The notes below the pieces were generated by a model. It was not told where the DNA came from and made no database searches. It worked only from the letters and a program-made list of their open reading frames with translations. A DNA stretch of 64,000 nucleotides, taken from an uncultured Paracoccaceae bacterium (GTDB lineage: Bacteria > Pseudomonadota > Alphaproteobacteria > Rhodobacterales > Rhodobacteraceae). Numbering within the stretch: position 1 is the first letter of the stretch; the number at the start of each line of letters is the position of its first letter. The DNA lies in assembly GCA_937927675.1 (NCBI GenBank), contig CALBSG010000005.1, forward strand, positions 22,356-86,355, read 5' to 3'. Below, piece by piece: positions 49,749 to 58,329 of this stretch. The translations under genes were made by a program, and so were the position numbers.

Positions 49749-50771
49749 ATGCACCGCCCCACCATCCCCGACCTTGCCAAAACCGCAGGCGTCTCGGTCG
49801 CCACTGTAAACCGCGTCCTGTCCGGGGCGGCCAATGTCCGGCTGGCAACGCGAGAGCGGGTTCAAAAGGCGGCCGAGGAAATCGGTTTTTACGGCGTGGG
49901 CAGCATCCAAGCCCGCGTTGCGGCGGCCCGTCCGCGCCTACGCTTTGGGGTCTTGTTGCTGCAACCCCATCGCCCCTTTTATCAAAACGTCGCGCAGGCG
50001 TTGGAAGACGCCGCCGCCAATGCCGTGGGGGCTGACATTGATCTGCGCGTTGAATTTCTTGAAGATCTCTCGCCCCAGAATGTGGCCAACCGTGCCCTTG
50101 ATCTGGCGGAAACCTGCAATGCCATCTGCGTGACCTCTGCCGTGCACCCGGTCGTCACCGAAGCACTGGAGCAAATTCAGGCACGGGGGATTCCGGTGTT
50201 CGCCCTGATCTCGCAGATTTCGGTGACGGGGCAGATGTCTTACGTCGGCCTCGACAACTGGAAAGTCGGCCGCACCTCCGGCTGGGCCTTTGCACACATC
50301 TGCAAGAAACCGGGCAAGATCGGCATCCTGATGGGCAACCCGCGCTATCGGAATCAGGAAATGAACGAGACAGGCTTTCGGTCATTCTTCCGCGAATGCG
50401 CGCCGGATTTCACCCTGCTGGAACCGATCACCACCTTCGAATCAGCCGCCGTTGCGCAGGAGTTGACGGAAAAGCTGCTGGCCGAGCACCCCGACCTTGC
50501 CGGACTTTACATCTCGGGCGGTGGCATCAGCGGGGCGCTTGCCGCACTGCGCGCCACAGGAAGGGCCGGGTCGCTGGTGGTGGTCGGCTATGATTTGACC
50601 GACGTCACCCGTGCCGCCCTGCTGGACGGCACGATGACGCTGCTGCTGTCGCACCCGCTGGCACGGCTTGCCCGCGACGCGATTGATGGAATGATTCGCG
50701 CCTGCGGTAACCCGAGCAGCAATCAAACCAGCATCGCCCCGTTTGAAATCTACACCCGCGAAAACATCTGA
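49749..50771 (+). CDS. LacI-family transcriptional regulator 1
   Basis: A 340-residue LacI/GalR regulator: N-terminal helix-turn-helix (TIPDLAKTAGVSVATVNRVLSG, residues about 5-26), then a periplasmic-binding-like ligand domain (Peripla_BP_4 type). It is divergent from the operon with importer 1, with 272 bp between, and its last codon is 13 bp from the convergent ATPase gene of importer 2. The ligand domain is related to regulator 2 (shared HPxVTEAL/V and ARGIPVFAL patterns), suggesting paralogues sensing related cyclitols. A clear palindromic operator was not found upstream. Confidence 0.9.
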   Translation: MHRPTIPDLAKTAGVSVATVNRVLSGAANVRLATRERVQKAAEEIGFYGVGSIQARVAAARPRLRFGVLLLQPHRPFYQNVAQALEDAAANAVGADIDLRVEFLEDLSPQNVANRALDLAETCNAICVTSAVHPVVTEALEQIQARGIPVFALISQISVTGQMSYVGLDNWKVGRTSGWAFAHICKKPGKIGILMGNPRYRNQEMNETGFRSFFRECAPDFTLLEPITTFESAAVAQELTEKLLAEHPDLAGLYISGGGISGALAALRATGRAGSLVVVGYDLTDVTRAALLDGTMTLLLSHPLARLARDAIDGMIRACGNPSSNQTSIAPFEIYTRENI

Positions 50772-50784
50772 CGCGCCGCCTATT

Positions 50785-51549
50785 TCACGCGGCCGCCTCA
50801 GCATTTCCTTTGACGCCGGTGATATAGCTGACGATGTCATTTCCGTCGGTTTCGTCCTTGCGCAAGGAGGCGACGATGCGGCCGCGGCGGAAGACGACGA
50901 TGCGGTCCACGAGGTCGAAGACCTGCCGCAGGTTATGGCTGATGAGGATCATCGGGATGCCGCGGTCTTTCAGGCCGCGGATGATGTTTTCCACCTGCGC
51001 GGTTTCCTGCACGCCCAAGGCCGCCGTCGGTTCGTCCATGATGACCAGTTTCGAGGCAAAGGCCGCCGTCCGCGCGATGGACACGCATTGCCGTTGGCCT
51101 CCGCTCATGTTGCGGATCGGGTTGTCGACGTTGGGGATCTTCACCGCCGTGGTCTTCAACGCCTCCAGCGTGCGGTCGCGCATCGCCTTGCGGTCCAGCC
51201 AGGAAAACGGACCAAGGCGGAACTTGAAGAGCTCGCGGCCCAAAAACAGGTTCGACGGCACATCCAGATCATCGGCCAAGGCCAGCGTCTGGAACACCGT
51301 CTCGATGCCCGCCTCGCGCGCCTCGAGCGGCCCTGCGAAGTTGACCGGCTGGCCGTCGAAAAACACCTCCCCGGCCGAGCGCTGCTCCACTGCCGTCACC
51401 TGCCGCACAAAGGTCGATTTGCCCGCGCCATTGTCGCCCACAACGGCCACATGCTCGCCCTCATGCAGGATGAAATTGGCATCCTCCAGCGCATGCACCC
51501 CGCCATAGCGTTTGGTCAGCCCGCGCGTTTCCAGAATGATCTTGCTCAT
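50785..51549 (-). CDS. Sugar (inositol-type) ABC importer ATPase, importer 2
   Basis: A 254-residue single-domain CUT2-type ATPase with Walker A GDNGAGKST, signature MSGGQRQC, Walker B VIMDEPTAALG and ISHN as the switch region. The ATG at 51549 follows the permease stop by 5 bp; the frame open to 51585 lies in the permease end. Last gene of the importer 2 operon. Confidence 0.93.
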   Translation of the reverse strand: MSKIILETRGLTKRYGGVHALEDANFILHEGEHVAVVGDNGAGKSTFVRQVTAVEQRSAGEVFFDGQPVNFAGPLEAREAGIETVFQTLALADDLDVPSNLFLGRELFKFRLGPFSWLDRKAMRDRTLEALKTTAVKIPNVDNPIRNMSGGQRQCVSIARTAAFASKLVIMDEPTAALGVQETAQVENIIRGLKDRGIPMILISHNLRQVFDLVDRIVVFRRGRIVASLRKDETDGNDIVSYITGVKGNAEAAA

Positions 51550-51554
51550 GGCCG

Positions 51555-52667
51555 TTACCCCCGCGCCCGCTTGCCTTGCCGCCACTGGTCCAAGACGACC
51601 GCGCCGACGATGATCACGCCCTTCACCATCTCTTGGTAATAGGCGTCGAGTTGGATCGAGGTGAACCCCGAGATGATGACCGAAAAAATCATCGCCCCGA
51701 GAACCGTGCCAAGGATCGAGCCACGCCCGCCGGTCAGCGACACCCCGCCGATCACCGCCATGGCGATGGCGTCGAGTTCATACATCATCCCCATACCTGC
51801 CTGCGCGGTCAGGTTTTTGGAGGTGAGCAGCACCGCCGATACCCCGGCCAAGAGGCCCGCGATGCTATAGACCAGCACCTTGTGACGGTCGGTGTTGATC
51901 CCCGACATCCGCGCCGCCGCCTCGTTCGAGCCGATGGCATAGGTGCGCTTGCCGTACAGCGTGAAGCTCATCAGCACCCAAAAGAGCAGCGCCAACAGGA
52001 TGAACACCACCGCCGGGTTCTGGCCCTTCCAGCTGAGCAGGCCAAAGCTCAGGCTGCCCAGCACATCGCCATTCGACAGCGCGCCATAGCTTTCTGTCGG
52101 GAAGCTGACCGGCTGGCCATTCGACCACCAGCGCGAGGCGCCGCGCGCCGCCACCATCATGCCCAGCGTGGCAATGAAGGGCGGGATGCGGGTGTAGGCG
52201 ATCAGCAATCCATTGATAAGGCCAGCAAACGCCCCGCAGGCAAGGCCGATGACGATCGGCACCAGCACCGGCAGATCCATCGCCCAGGCCCCAAAGATCG
52301 CCTTGGGGTTGGGGTTGCCATTCACCAGCGCAGTTTGTGCAAAGCTCATCGCCACCATCGCCGTGACGCCCACAACCGAGCCAGACGACAGATCAATCCC
52401 ACCGATGATGATGACCTGCGTCACCCCCAGCGCGATAATGCCCACGATGGCGACCTGCAGCATCATGATGTCCAGCCGCTGCATGTTGAACAGGCTGTCC
52501 ACCCCGTCGCGCATGTTGAACAAAAACGACCCGCCCTGCAGACGGTTCAACCCCTCAAAGACCACAACCATGATCACCAGCGCCAAAAACACATTCCACT
52601 CCGGCGCCCGCGCGCGACGCGCAGGATCATACTTCAGACCTCCAAGGCCATGTGCTTCTTGTGACAT
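51555..52667 (-). CDS. Sugar (inositol-type) ABC importer permease, importer 2
   Basis: A 370-residue CUT2-class permease with about ten membrane helices and the motifs GGIDLSSGSVVGVTAMVAM and IGGVSLTGGRGSILGTVLG. The start at 52667 is preceded by GAAGG; an ATG at 52694 has no ribosome site. It lies downstream of binding protein 2 across an attenuator-like hairpin, the same order as in importer 1. Confidence 0.93.
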   Translation of the reverse strand: MSQEAHGLGGLKYDPARRARAPEWNVFLALVIMVVVFEGLNRLQGGSFLFNMRDGVDSLFNMQRLDIMMLQVAIVGIIALGVTQVIIIGGIDLSSGSVVGVTAMVAMSFAQTALVNGNPNPKAIFGAWAMDLPVLVPIVIGLACGAFAGLINGLLIAYTRIPPFIATLGMMVAARGASRWWSNGQPVSFPTESYGALSNGDVLGSLSFGLLSWKGQNPAVVFILLALLFWVLMSFTLYGKRTYAIGSNEAAARMSGINTDRHKVLVYSIAGLLAGVSAVLLTSKNLTAQAGMGMMYELDAIAMAVIGGVSLTGGRGSILGTVLGAMIFSVIISGFTSIQLDAYYQEMVKGVIIVGAVVLDQWRQGKRARG

Positions 52668-52692
52668 CCGCTTGCCTTCACCCAAATCGACC

Positions 52693-52721
52693 AAAAGGCC
52701 CGGCCATGGGAGAGGCCGGGC
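52693..52721 (-). terminator. Attenuator-like hairpin after binding-protein gene 2
   Basis: GCCCGGCC (52698-52705) pairs with GGCCGGGC (52714-52721), an 8-bp stem with an 8-base loop and TTTT on the minus strand (52693-52696). It sits between binding protein and permease genes, matching the hairpin of importer 1. Confidence 0.7.
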
Positions 52722-52760
52722 AAGGGGGCGGCAGCACCGCCCGGATGACTGATCTTCAGA

Positions 52761-53702
52761 TCAGTTCTTGGCCAGATAGTCTGCGACGTTGGCCGGGGTG
52801 ACAAGTTCGAACGGCACATAGACCTTTTGATCCACCGCCTCGCCTGCAGCGAGTTTGGTCGCCGCATCCAGCGCGCCCGACCCTTGCGCGGCCGCGTTCT
52901 GGAACACCGTCACATCCAGATCGCCTGCCTGCATGGCGGCAAGCGCGTCTTGCGTCGCATCCACACCGCCGACCTGAACGGTGGCCATGTCGATGTTCGC
53001 AGCCTTCATCGCCTGAATGGCACCGATCGCCATTTCGTCGTTATTGGCAATCACACCGTCAAAGGCTTTGCCGGTCGACAGCCAGTTGGTCATCAAGGTC
53101 TGAGCCTGATCGCGGCTCCAGTTGGCGGTCTGTTGGTCGATCACGTTGACTTTGACCTTGCACTTGCCGGCCTCGATCACGTCATAGATGTCTTGGGTCC
53201 GCTGCACAGCGGCTTGGTTGGAAAGCTCGCCCTGCATGACAAAGACGTTGACGTCGGTCTTGCCCTCAGCCGCCCAGTTGTCGCACATCTGAATGGTTTC
53301 CAGCGTGCCAGATTCCACTTCATTCGAAGCAACGAAGGCCTGATTGTCGGGCAGCGTATCAACATTCACCGGCTGGCGGTTGACATAGACCAGCGGGATA
53401 TTGGCAGCAGCCGCGGCATCCGACATGGCTTGGGTCGCGCTGGTGTCAACCGGGTTGACGATGATCGCCGTAACACCCGAGGCGATGAAATTGTTGATCT
53501 GATCCAATTGCTTGGCCACATCGTTCTGTGCGTCTTCAATCTGCACTTTCAACCCGCCGGCATCGGCCTGAGCCTGAATGCCGTTGCGCAGAACCGTCAG
53601 GAAGTTGTCGTCAAACAGCGCCATCGACACGCCAATGCCGTCGGCCATCGCGGTGGTGGTCATCAGTGCGGAAAAGCCCGCAACCAGAAGTGCCTTTTTC
53701 AT
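52761..53702 (-). CDS. Sugar (inositol-type) ABC importer periplasmic binding protein, importer 2
   Basis: A 313-residue periplasmic binding protein of the RbsB/IbpA type with signal peptide MKKALLVAGFSALMTTTAMA. The mature start DGIGVSMALFDDNFLTVLRNGIQ and the GKCKVKVNVIDQQTANWSRDQA stretch are typical of inositol or ribose binding proteins. AAGGGAGAGAC precedes the ATG; the frame extending to 53927 is not family-like. It is less similar to binding protein 1 than the permeases are to each other, so the two importers may take different substrates. Confidence 0.93.
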   Translation of the reverse strand: MKKALLVAGFSALMTTTAMADGIGVSMALFDDNFLTVLRNGIQAQADAGGLKVQIEDAQNDVAKQLDQINNFIASGVTAIIVNPVDTSATQAMSDAAAAANIPLVYVNRQPVNVDTLPDNQAFVASNEVESGTLETIQMCDNWAAEGKTDVNVFVMQGELSNQAAVQRTQDIYDVIEAGKCKVKVNVIDQQTANWSRDQAQTLMTNWLSTGKAFDGVIANNDEMAIGAIQAMKAANIDMATVQVGGVDATQDALAAMQAGDLDVTVFQNAAAQGSGALDAATKLAAGEAVDQKVYVPFELVTPANVADYLAKN

Positions 53703-53781
53703 GTCTCTCTCCCTTGTTGGATGCCGGCTCATCCGTTCTGTTGGCCGGGGGCTCTCTCCCAGAGCCCGCATCACACACAGA

Positions 53782-54600
53782 TCAGGCGGCCTTGCGGGCC
53801 AACCCGTCGCGGATGAATTGCATAGAGGCGGCAAGCTGCGCCTTGGGGTCGGCAAAGCCGTGAACCTGCGGCGCAAACGCCTCGAAGCTGACGGGGCCGT
53901 TCCAGCCAAGCCCTTGAAGATCGGCAATCTGCGCGATGTTGCCCAGCCGGTCGCCTTCGGTCACCAGAACACGGTGGGCGTCCTGCATCTCGGCAACACT
54001 GACGCCGGGATCGGTGACACCCGAGATGTGAACGATGCCGGTATGGTCGGGGAAATACGGCCCCCCATGCGCCAGCGTGTGGTGGAACGTGTCATGCACC
54101 AGCTTAAAGCGCCCCTTGGCGCCCAGCGCCTCGATGGCCTCGACCGCTTCGGCTTTGTAGCGCAACGCACAGATTTCAAAGCCCAAAGGTTCGACCATGC
54201 CGATCAGACCGTGATCTTCCAGCATCGGGCTCAGGGCCTTCAGGGCCACCCGCAGGGCCGCCTGTCGTTCGCCATTGCCCATGCCAAGATTGTCATTGCG
54301 GGGGATCAGACTGACGGCCTCGGCACCGGCGGCTTTGGCGATCTTCATCAGCGCCAGCGCCTCGGCGGCCTTATCATCGGACCAGTCGTTGAAGCGCTTT
54401 ACCTCGGCCACGGCCAACAGACGCAAGCCTTTGGCGCGGATCATCTCGCCTGCCGTGACCGGGTCCAACCCGTCAAACAGCGGTTGCGGCAGGTCGTTAC
54501 GGACCTCGATCCCGACGCAGCCCAGATCCGCTGCAAGAGCGACAAGCTCGGCAAAGCCAAGCCGCGCCACCGTCATGTGGTTGAGTGCAAACTGGACCAT
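53782..54600 (-). CDS. IolI-like TIM barrel isomerase/epimerase
   Basis: A 272-residue xylose-isomerase-like barrel related to inosose isomerase IolI. Strands and ligands seen: FALNHMTVA, GIEVRNDLP, MVEPLGFEICA (Glu), FKLVHDTFHHTLA (Asp, His), GIVHISGVTD (His) and VSFEAFAPQ (Glu). It probably interconverts keto-inositols. The ATG at 54600 follows GGGAGG. It is the first gene after regulator 2 on the same strand, with a palindromic candidate operator 81 bp upstream, and leads into importer 2. Confidence 0.82.
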   Translation of the reverse strand: MVQFALNHMTVARLGFAELVALAADLGCVGIEVRNDLPQPLFDGLDPVTAGEMIRAKGLRLLAVAEVKRFNDWSDDKAAEALALMKIAKAAGAEAVSLIPRNDNLGMGNGERQAALRVALKALSPMLEDHGLIGMVEPLGFEICALRYKAEAVEAIEALGAKGRFKLVHDTFHHTLAHGGPYFPDHTGIVHISGVTDPGVSVAEMQDAHRVLVTEGDRLGNIAQIADLQGLGWNGPVSFEAFAPQVHGFADPKAQLAASMQFIRDGLARKAA

Positions 54601-54680
54601 GTGAAACCTCCCGAGCCGTGTTGCCATTGCGGTCGGACCCTGCGGCGGCGGGGTGATTCCGTCAATTGCAGGGCGCGGCT

Positions 54681-54700
54681 TTTCGTCACAGATGACGAAA
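54681..54700. promoter_or_regulatory. Candidate LacI-family operator
   Basis: A perfect 8-bp inverted repeat (TTTCGTCA / TGACGAAA) with a 4-base spacer upstream of the IolI-like gene. A half-site TGACGAAA recurs at 55770-55777, upstream of regulator 2 itself, supporting autoregulation. Confidence 0.5.
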
Positions 54701-54728
54701 TAGCGCAGGAAGTTTTGATGGCTTTACG

Positions 54729-55760
54729 TCAAACTGACTCGGGCAAATAGAGATCGGGGGGCAGGAAATGCTGCCCCTGAACCGACGTGATACCCTGTGC
54801 GACGGCCTCGGCCGAAAGGGTCACCAGATCAGCGCAAAGCCGTGGCAGCGGGGTGGCGATGGCCATGGTGACATAGCGTGAAATCAGCGCGGCCCGGCTT
54901 TCCGGCGTCAATTCGTTGACCACCAAGGCCACCTCACCGGGTGGGCGCGCCTCGCGGAGAGCGGCAATCGCCCCCTCCATCCCACCACCCGCGCAGTAGA
55001 TCCCGCGTAAATCTTTGTGACGGTTTAATAAATCTAGCGTCGCCTCATAGGTCAATTGCCGGGTTTCCAAGTTTACCAGCGTATCCAGCACCTGAAATTG
55101 CGGGCCGTGTTCGCGAAAGTAGCTGCGGACCCCGGTTTCGCGTAATTCGTGCCCATGCCAGCGATAGCCGCCGACAAAAATCGCAATCTTCCCAGCATGA
55201 TGCGTAGCGGTTGCGATCATATGGGCAGCAATCCGACCAACTTTCAGATTGTTCAAACCAAGATAGTTTTGCCGCACACCCTGACCAAAGTCGTTCAGCA
55301 AGGCAAAGACCGGAATTCCCTTGGCATTCAAACGAATAACGGCCTCCGTGACCTCGGGATGCGTCACCGCCGTGGCCGCAATTGCATCGACACGGCCCAC
55401 CAAAGCCTCCATCTGCGCAACAAAATCGCCGGGGCTTTGCGATGGCGCAAAGACCACCGTGACGCTGGCCCGGACACCGCTGGCCTGAGCCACCGCACGC
55501 TCAATCTCGGTTTTGAAATTCTGGTAAAACGCCTGCTTTTCCTTGTGCAGAACGACCCCCAATCGCAGGCGCGGCAGATCGGCCTGCATGCGTTGGCCAA
55601 TCAGTGAGGCAGCGTGATAGCCAATCGCCCTTGCCGCCTCATAGACCTTGCGCGCCGTTTCCTCGCGCACCGCTTCGCGGCCGTTCAGCACCCGATCAAC
55701 GGTGGCCGTCGAAAGCCCCGCCGCGCGGGCGACATCTTGAATGGTGGGTCTGCCTGCCAT
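54729..55760 (-). CDS. LacI-family transcriptional regulator 2
   Basis: A 343-residue LacI/GalR regulator with helix-turn-helix TIQDVARAAGLSTATVDRVLNG (residues about 5-26) and a Peripla_BP_4-like ligand domain. The ATG at 55760 has AGGA six bases upstream; the frame open to 55913 is not family-like. It is divergent from the mocD-like gene and on the same strand as the importer 2 operon, so it likely controls both. The candidate operator half-site TGACGAAA lies just before its start. Confidence 0.9.
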   Translation of the reverse strand: MAGRPTIQDVARAAGLSTATVDRVLNGREAVREETARKVYEAARAIGYHAASLIGQRMQADLPRLRLGVVLHKEKQAFYQNFKTEIERAVAQASGVRASVTVVFAPSQSPGDFVAQMEALVGRVDAIAATAVTHPEVTEAVIRLNAKGIPVFALLNDFGQGVRQNYLGLNNLKVGRIAAHMIATATHHAGKIAIFVGGYRWHGHELRETGVRSYFREHGPQFQVLDTLVNLETRQLTYEATLDLLNRHKDLRGIYCAGGGMEGAIAALREARPPGEVALVVNELTPESRAALISRYVTMAIATPLPRLCADLVTLSAEAVAQGITSVQGQHFLPPDLYLPESV

Positions 55761-55905
55761 CTTCATTCCTGACGAAAAAACATCAATACACGCCTTCATC
55801 GTGACGATTTTTGATGCGTTCTGCAAGCTCCCCTCTTTGTAACCAGAGCAAGCTGTGGCTATCGACAGAAAAGGCCCGATGCGCCCCAGAACAAAGGAGA
55901 CCCCC

Positions 55906-56997
55906 ATGGCCAAACGCGATTACAGCCCGTTCGGCGCCGATGCCCGGCAGGCAGTGGAAAGCGGCCTGACGGCGGCGGAATGGTATCATACCGAGGTGCC
56001 GCGCAAGGTGATGAAGGATCTGATGGCCCGGTCCGATAGCCCGGCCATTCGCGATACGATCCTGCTTTACGGGCTGATGATTGTTTTTGCCATCGGCGGG
56101 ATTGCGACGTGGGGCAGCGTGTGGGCCGTACCCTTCTGGCTGGCGTACGGCGTGCTTTACGGTTCGGCCAGTGACTCGCGCTGGCATGAATGTAGCCACG
56201 GCACCGCCTTTCGCACGCCTTGGATGAACAATGCGGTCTATCAGATCGCCAGCTTCATGATCATGCGCAATTCAGCCACCTGGCGCTGGAGCCATACGCG
56301 CCACCATTCAGAAACCTATTTCGTCGGTCGCGACCCCGAGATTGCGGTGATGCGACCGCCAGAATTGGCCAAGTTGATTCTGAATTTCTTTGGCGTGATC
56401 GACGTTCTGAAGTTCTTTCCGAACCTGATCCAGAACGCCCTTTTCGGACCGACGAAAACCGAGAAAACCTTTGTGCCACAGTCGGAATGGGGCAAGGTGC
56501 AGCGAGTCGCTCTGGTGCATCTGGCGATCTATCTGGCCACGATTGCCCTTGCCGTCTGGATGGGGTCGATCCTGCCCTTGATGGTGATCGGTCTGCCGCG
56601 GATGTTTGGGGCATGGCATCACATCATGACTGGGCTTTTGCAGCACGGCGGCCTTGCGGACAATGTCATCGATCACCGGCTGAATTCGCGCACGGTCTAC
56701 ATGAACCCGATCAGCCGTTTCATTTATTGGAACATGAACTACCACGTTGAACATCACATGTTCCCGATGGTGCCATACCATGCGCTGCCGCGGCTGCATG
56801 AGGCGATCAAGGCCGATCTGCCAGCACCCAATCGCTCTATCGCCGAAGGCTTTGCCGAAATGTGGCCCGCGTTGAAGCATCAGCTCGCCTATGAGGACTA
56901 TTTCCTCAAGCGCGCCTTGCCTGCCAGCGCCAAACCCTATCGCGAAGATTTCCACCACTATGTGCCGGGCATGACGCCCCCGAAAGCTGCGGAGTAA
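55906..56997 (+). CDS. mocD: MocD-like membrane fatty-acid-desaturase-family oxygenase
   Basis: A 363-residue membrane di-iron protein (FA_desaturase, PF00487) with three His boxes: HECSH, HTRHHSE and HVEHHMFP, and about four to five helices. MocD of rhizobia, needed with MocE to use 3-O-methyl-scyllo-inosamine, belongs to this family. The ATG at 55906 follows AAAGGAG. The MocE and PanB-like genes follow within 3 bp and 1 bp, forming a tight three-gene operon divergent from regulator 2. O-demethylation or hydroxylation of a methylated cyclitol is an inference. Confidence 0.85.
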   Translation: MAKRDYSPFGADARQAVESGLTAAEWYHTEVPRKVMKDLMARSDSPAIRDTILLYGLMIVFAIGGIATWGSVWAVPFWLAYGVLYGSASDSRWHECSHGTAFRTPWMNNAVYQIASFMIMRNSATWRWSHTRHHSETYFVGRDPEIAVMRPPELAKLILNFFGVIDVLKFFPNLIQNALFGPTKTEKTFVPQSEWGKVQRVALVHLAIYLATIALAVWMGSILPLMVIGLPRMFGAWHHIMTGLLQHGGLADNVIDHRLNSRTVYMNPISRFIYWNMNYHVEHHMFPMVPYHALPRLHEAIKADLPAPNRSIAEGFAEMWPALKHQLAYEDYFLKRALPASAKPYREDFHHYVPGMTPPKAAE

Positions 56998-57000
56998 GAC

Positions 57001-57312
57001 ATGCCCTGGATCGACGCCTGCGCCACCGATGACATCGACCCCGAAGACCTGATCCGCTTTGACCATGCGGACCAGACCTTTGCGATCTATCACGCCCCCG
57101 ATGGCACGTTTTACTGCACCGAAGGCATGTGCAGCCATGAAAACGTTCATCTGTGCGACGGGCTGGTGATGGATCACCTGATCGAATGCCCCAAGCACAA
57201 TGGCCAGTTTGATTACCGCACGGGCGAGGCGATGCGTGCGCCGGTCTGCGTGAACCTGAAGACCTTCCCCGTAAAGGTTGACGGCGACCGCGTGTTCATC
57301 GAGGTGGCCTAA
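57001..57312 (+). CDS. mocE: MocE-family Rieske [2Fe-2S] ferredoxin (copy 2)
   Basis: A 103-residue Rieske ferredoxin with cluster motifs C-S-H and C-P-K-H at the same spacing as copy 1, and strong similarity throughout (for example CSHENVHLCDGLVMD, CVNLKTFPVKV). It is expected to donate electrons to the MocD-like enzyme encoded immediately upstream. The ATG lies 3 bp after that stop and the PanB-like gene starts one base after its own stop. Confidence 0.92.
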   Translation: MPWIDACATDDIDPEDLIRFDHADQTFAIYHAPDGTFYCTEGMCSHENVHLCDGLVMDHLIECPKHNGQFDYRTGEAMRAPVCVNLKTFPVKVDGDRVFIEVA

Positions 57313-57313
57313 G

Positions 57314-58111
57314 ATGGCACGGCTGACGGTCAAAGATCTTTTGGATCAACGCGGCAAGCACCAGTTTGCCATGCTGCGAGTCGAAACCCTTGAGGAGGCC
57401 GAAGCCGCCGCCCGCGCCGGGGTAGAGCTTTTGTCGGTGCCGCCGACCATGGTCTATGATCGATGTTTCCGCGAGGTGGCCCCCGACGCCTTTATCTTCC
57501 CCGGTGACAATTTCTATGAAATCGGCACCACCGATGATTTTCTGCACTGGGCCTTTCCGCTCTATAAACACGGAGCGGATGCGTTTTATTGCTCGGGCTC
57601 ATTGGCGACGATCCGCGCGATGGCCGACCACGGGCTGCCAGTTTGCGGCCATGTCGGGCTGATCCCGTCGAAACGCACTTGGACAGGCGGGTTCAAGGCC
57701 GTGGGCAAGACGCTTGAAACGGCGCAACTGGTTTGGCAGCAGGTCAAGGCTGCGGAGCAGGCCGGCGCCTTTGCCGTCGAGATTGAGGTGGTGCCGCATT
57801 CGATCACCCAAGCCATCGCCGAGAAGACCAACCTTTTCCTGATCTCGATGGGGGCCGGGGCGGCGGGCCATGCGCAGTATCTGTTCAGCGATGACGTACT
57901 GGGCCAGAACCGCGGCCGTGTCCCCCGCCACGCCAAGGTCTATGCCGATTTCGCGGCAGAACAAGACCGCCTGCAAACCCTGCGGATCGAGGCGATGGGC
58001 CGCTTTGCCCGCGATGTGCATCGGGGCGATTACCCTGCCCCGCAATACCTGGTGGATTGCGACAGCGAGGTTGTCCAAGCATTCCGTGATTGGCTGGACG
58101 GAACTGGCTGA
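57314..58111 (+). CDS. PanB-family protein lacking canonical active-site residues (copy 2)
   Basis: A 265-residue PanB/PEP-mutase-like barrel protein, homologous to copy 1. Conserved are CGHVGLIPS, AVGKTLETA, AFAVEIEVVPHS and SMGAGAAGHAQYLFSDDVLGQ. Again the metal-binding Asp motifs and the KLEGG lysine of true PanB are replaced (here YCSGSLA). The ATG at 57314 fits the spacing after mocE; the frame open from 57278 is inside mocE. Two PanB-like/MocE pairs in one locus argue that the two proteins act in one pathway. Confidence 0.76.
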   Translation: MARLTVKDLLDQRGKHQFAMLRVETLEEAEAAARAGVELLSVPPTMVYDRCFREVAPDAFIFPGDNFYEIGTTDDFLHWAFPLYKHGADAFYCSGSLATIRAMADHGLPVCGHVGLIPSKRTWTGGFKAVGKTLETAQLVWQQVKAAEQAGAFAVEIEVVPHSITQAIAEKTNLFLISMGAGAAGHAQYLFSDDVLGQNRGRVPRHAKVYADFAAEQDRLQTLRIEAMGRFARDVHRGDYPAPQYLVDCDSEVVQAFRDWLDGTG

Positions 58112-58329
58112 CCTGCGACAGCCGCACAACGGGGCGCACGTCGCCCCATTGTTTGCGCTTTTGCTGCAAATCAGCCTCAAGAAGGCCGATCGAAGCGGAT
58201 CCGGATGCAGTCACTGTGCGATCCTTGAATTTAAACGTAAAATGATGCTATCGCGGGACATTACCGCAAAGCGCACCCGTCTTTCTGGACACGGTGCCCA
58301 AGATAGCTTTTTACGCCACTGAGGATCAG

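Noticed and set aside
51576..52664. 362-codon + strand open frame
   Set aside because: Antisense of the ABC permease; extremely His/Arg/Asp-rich, typical of a shadow.
58131..58147. Hairpin GGGGCG/CGCCCC after the PanB-like gene
   Set aside because: Six-bp stem without a following T-run; not convincing as a terminator.
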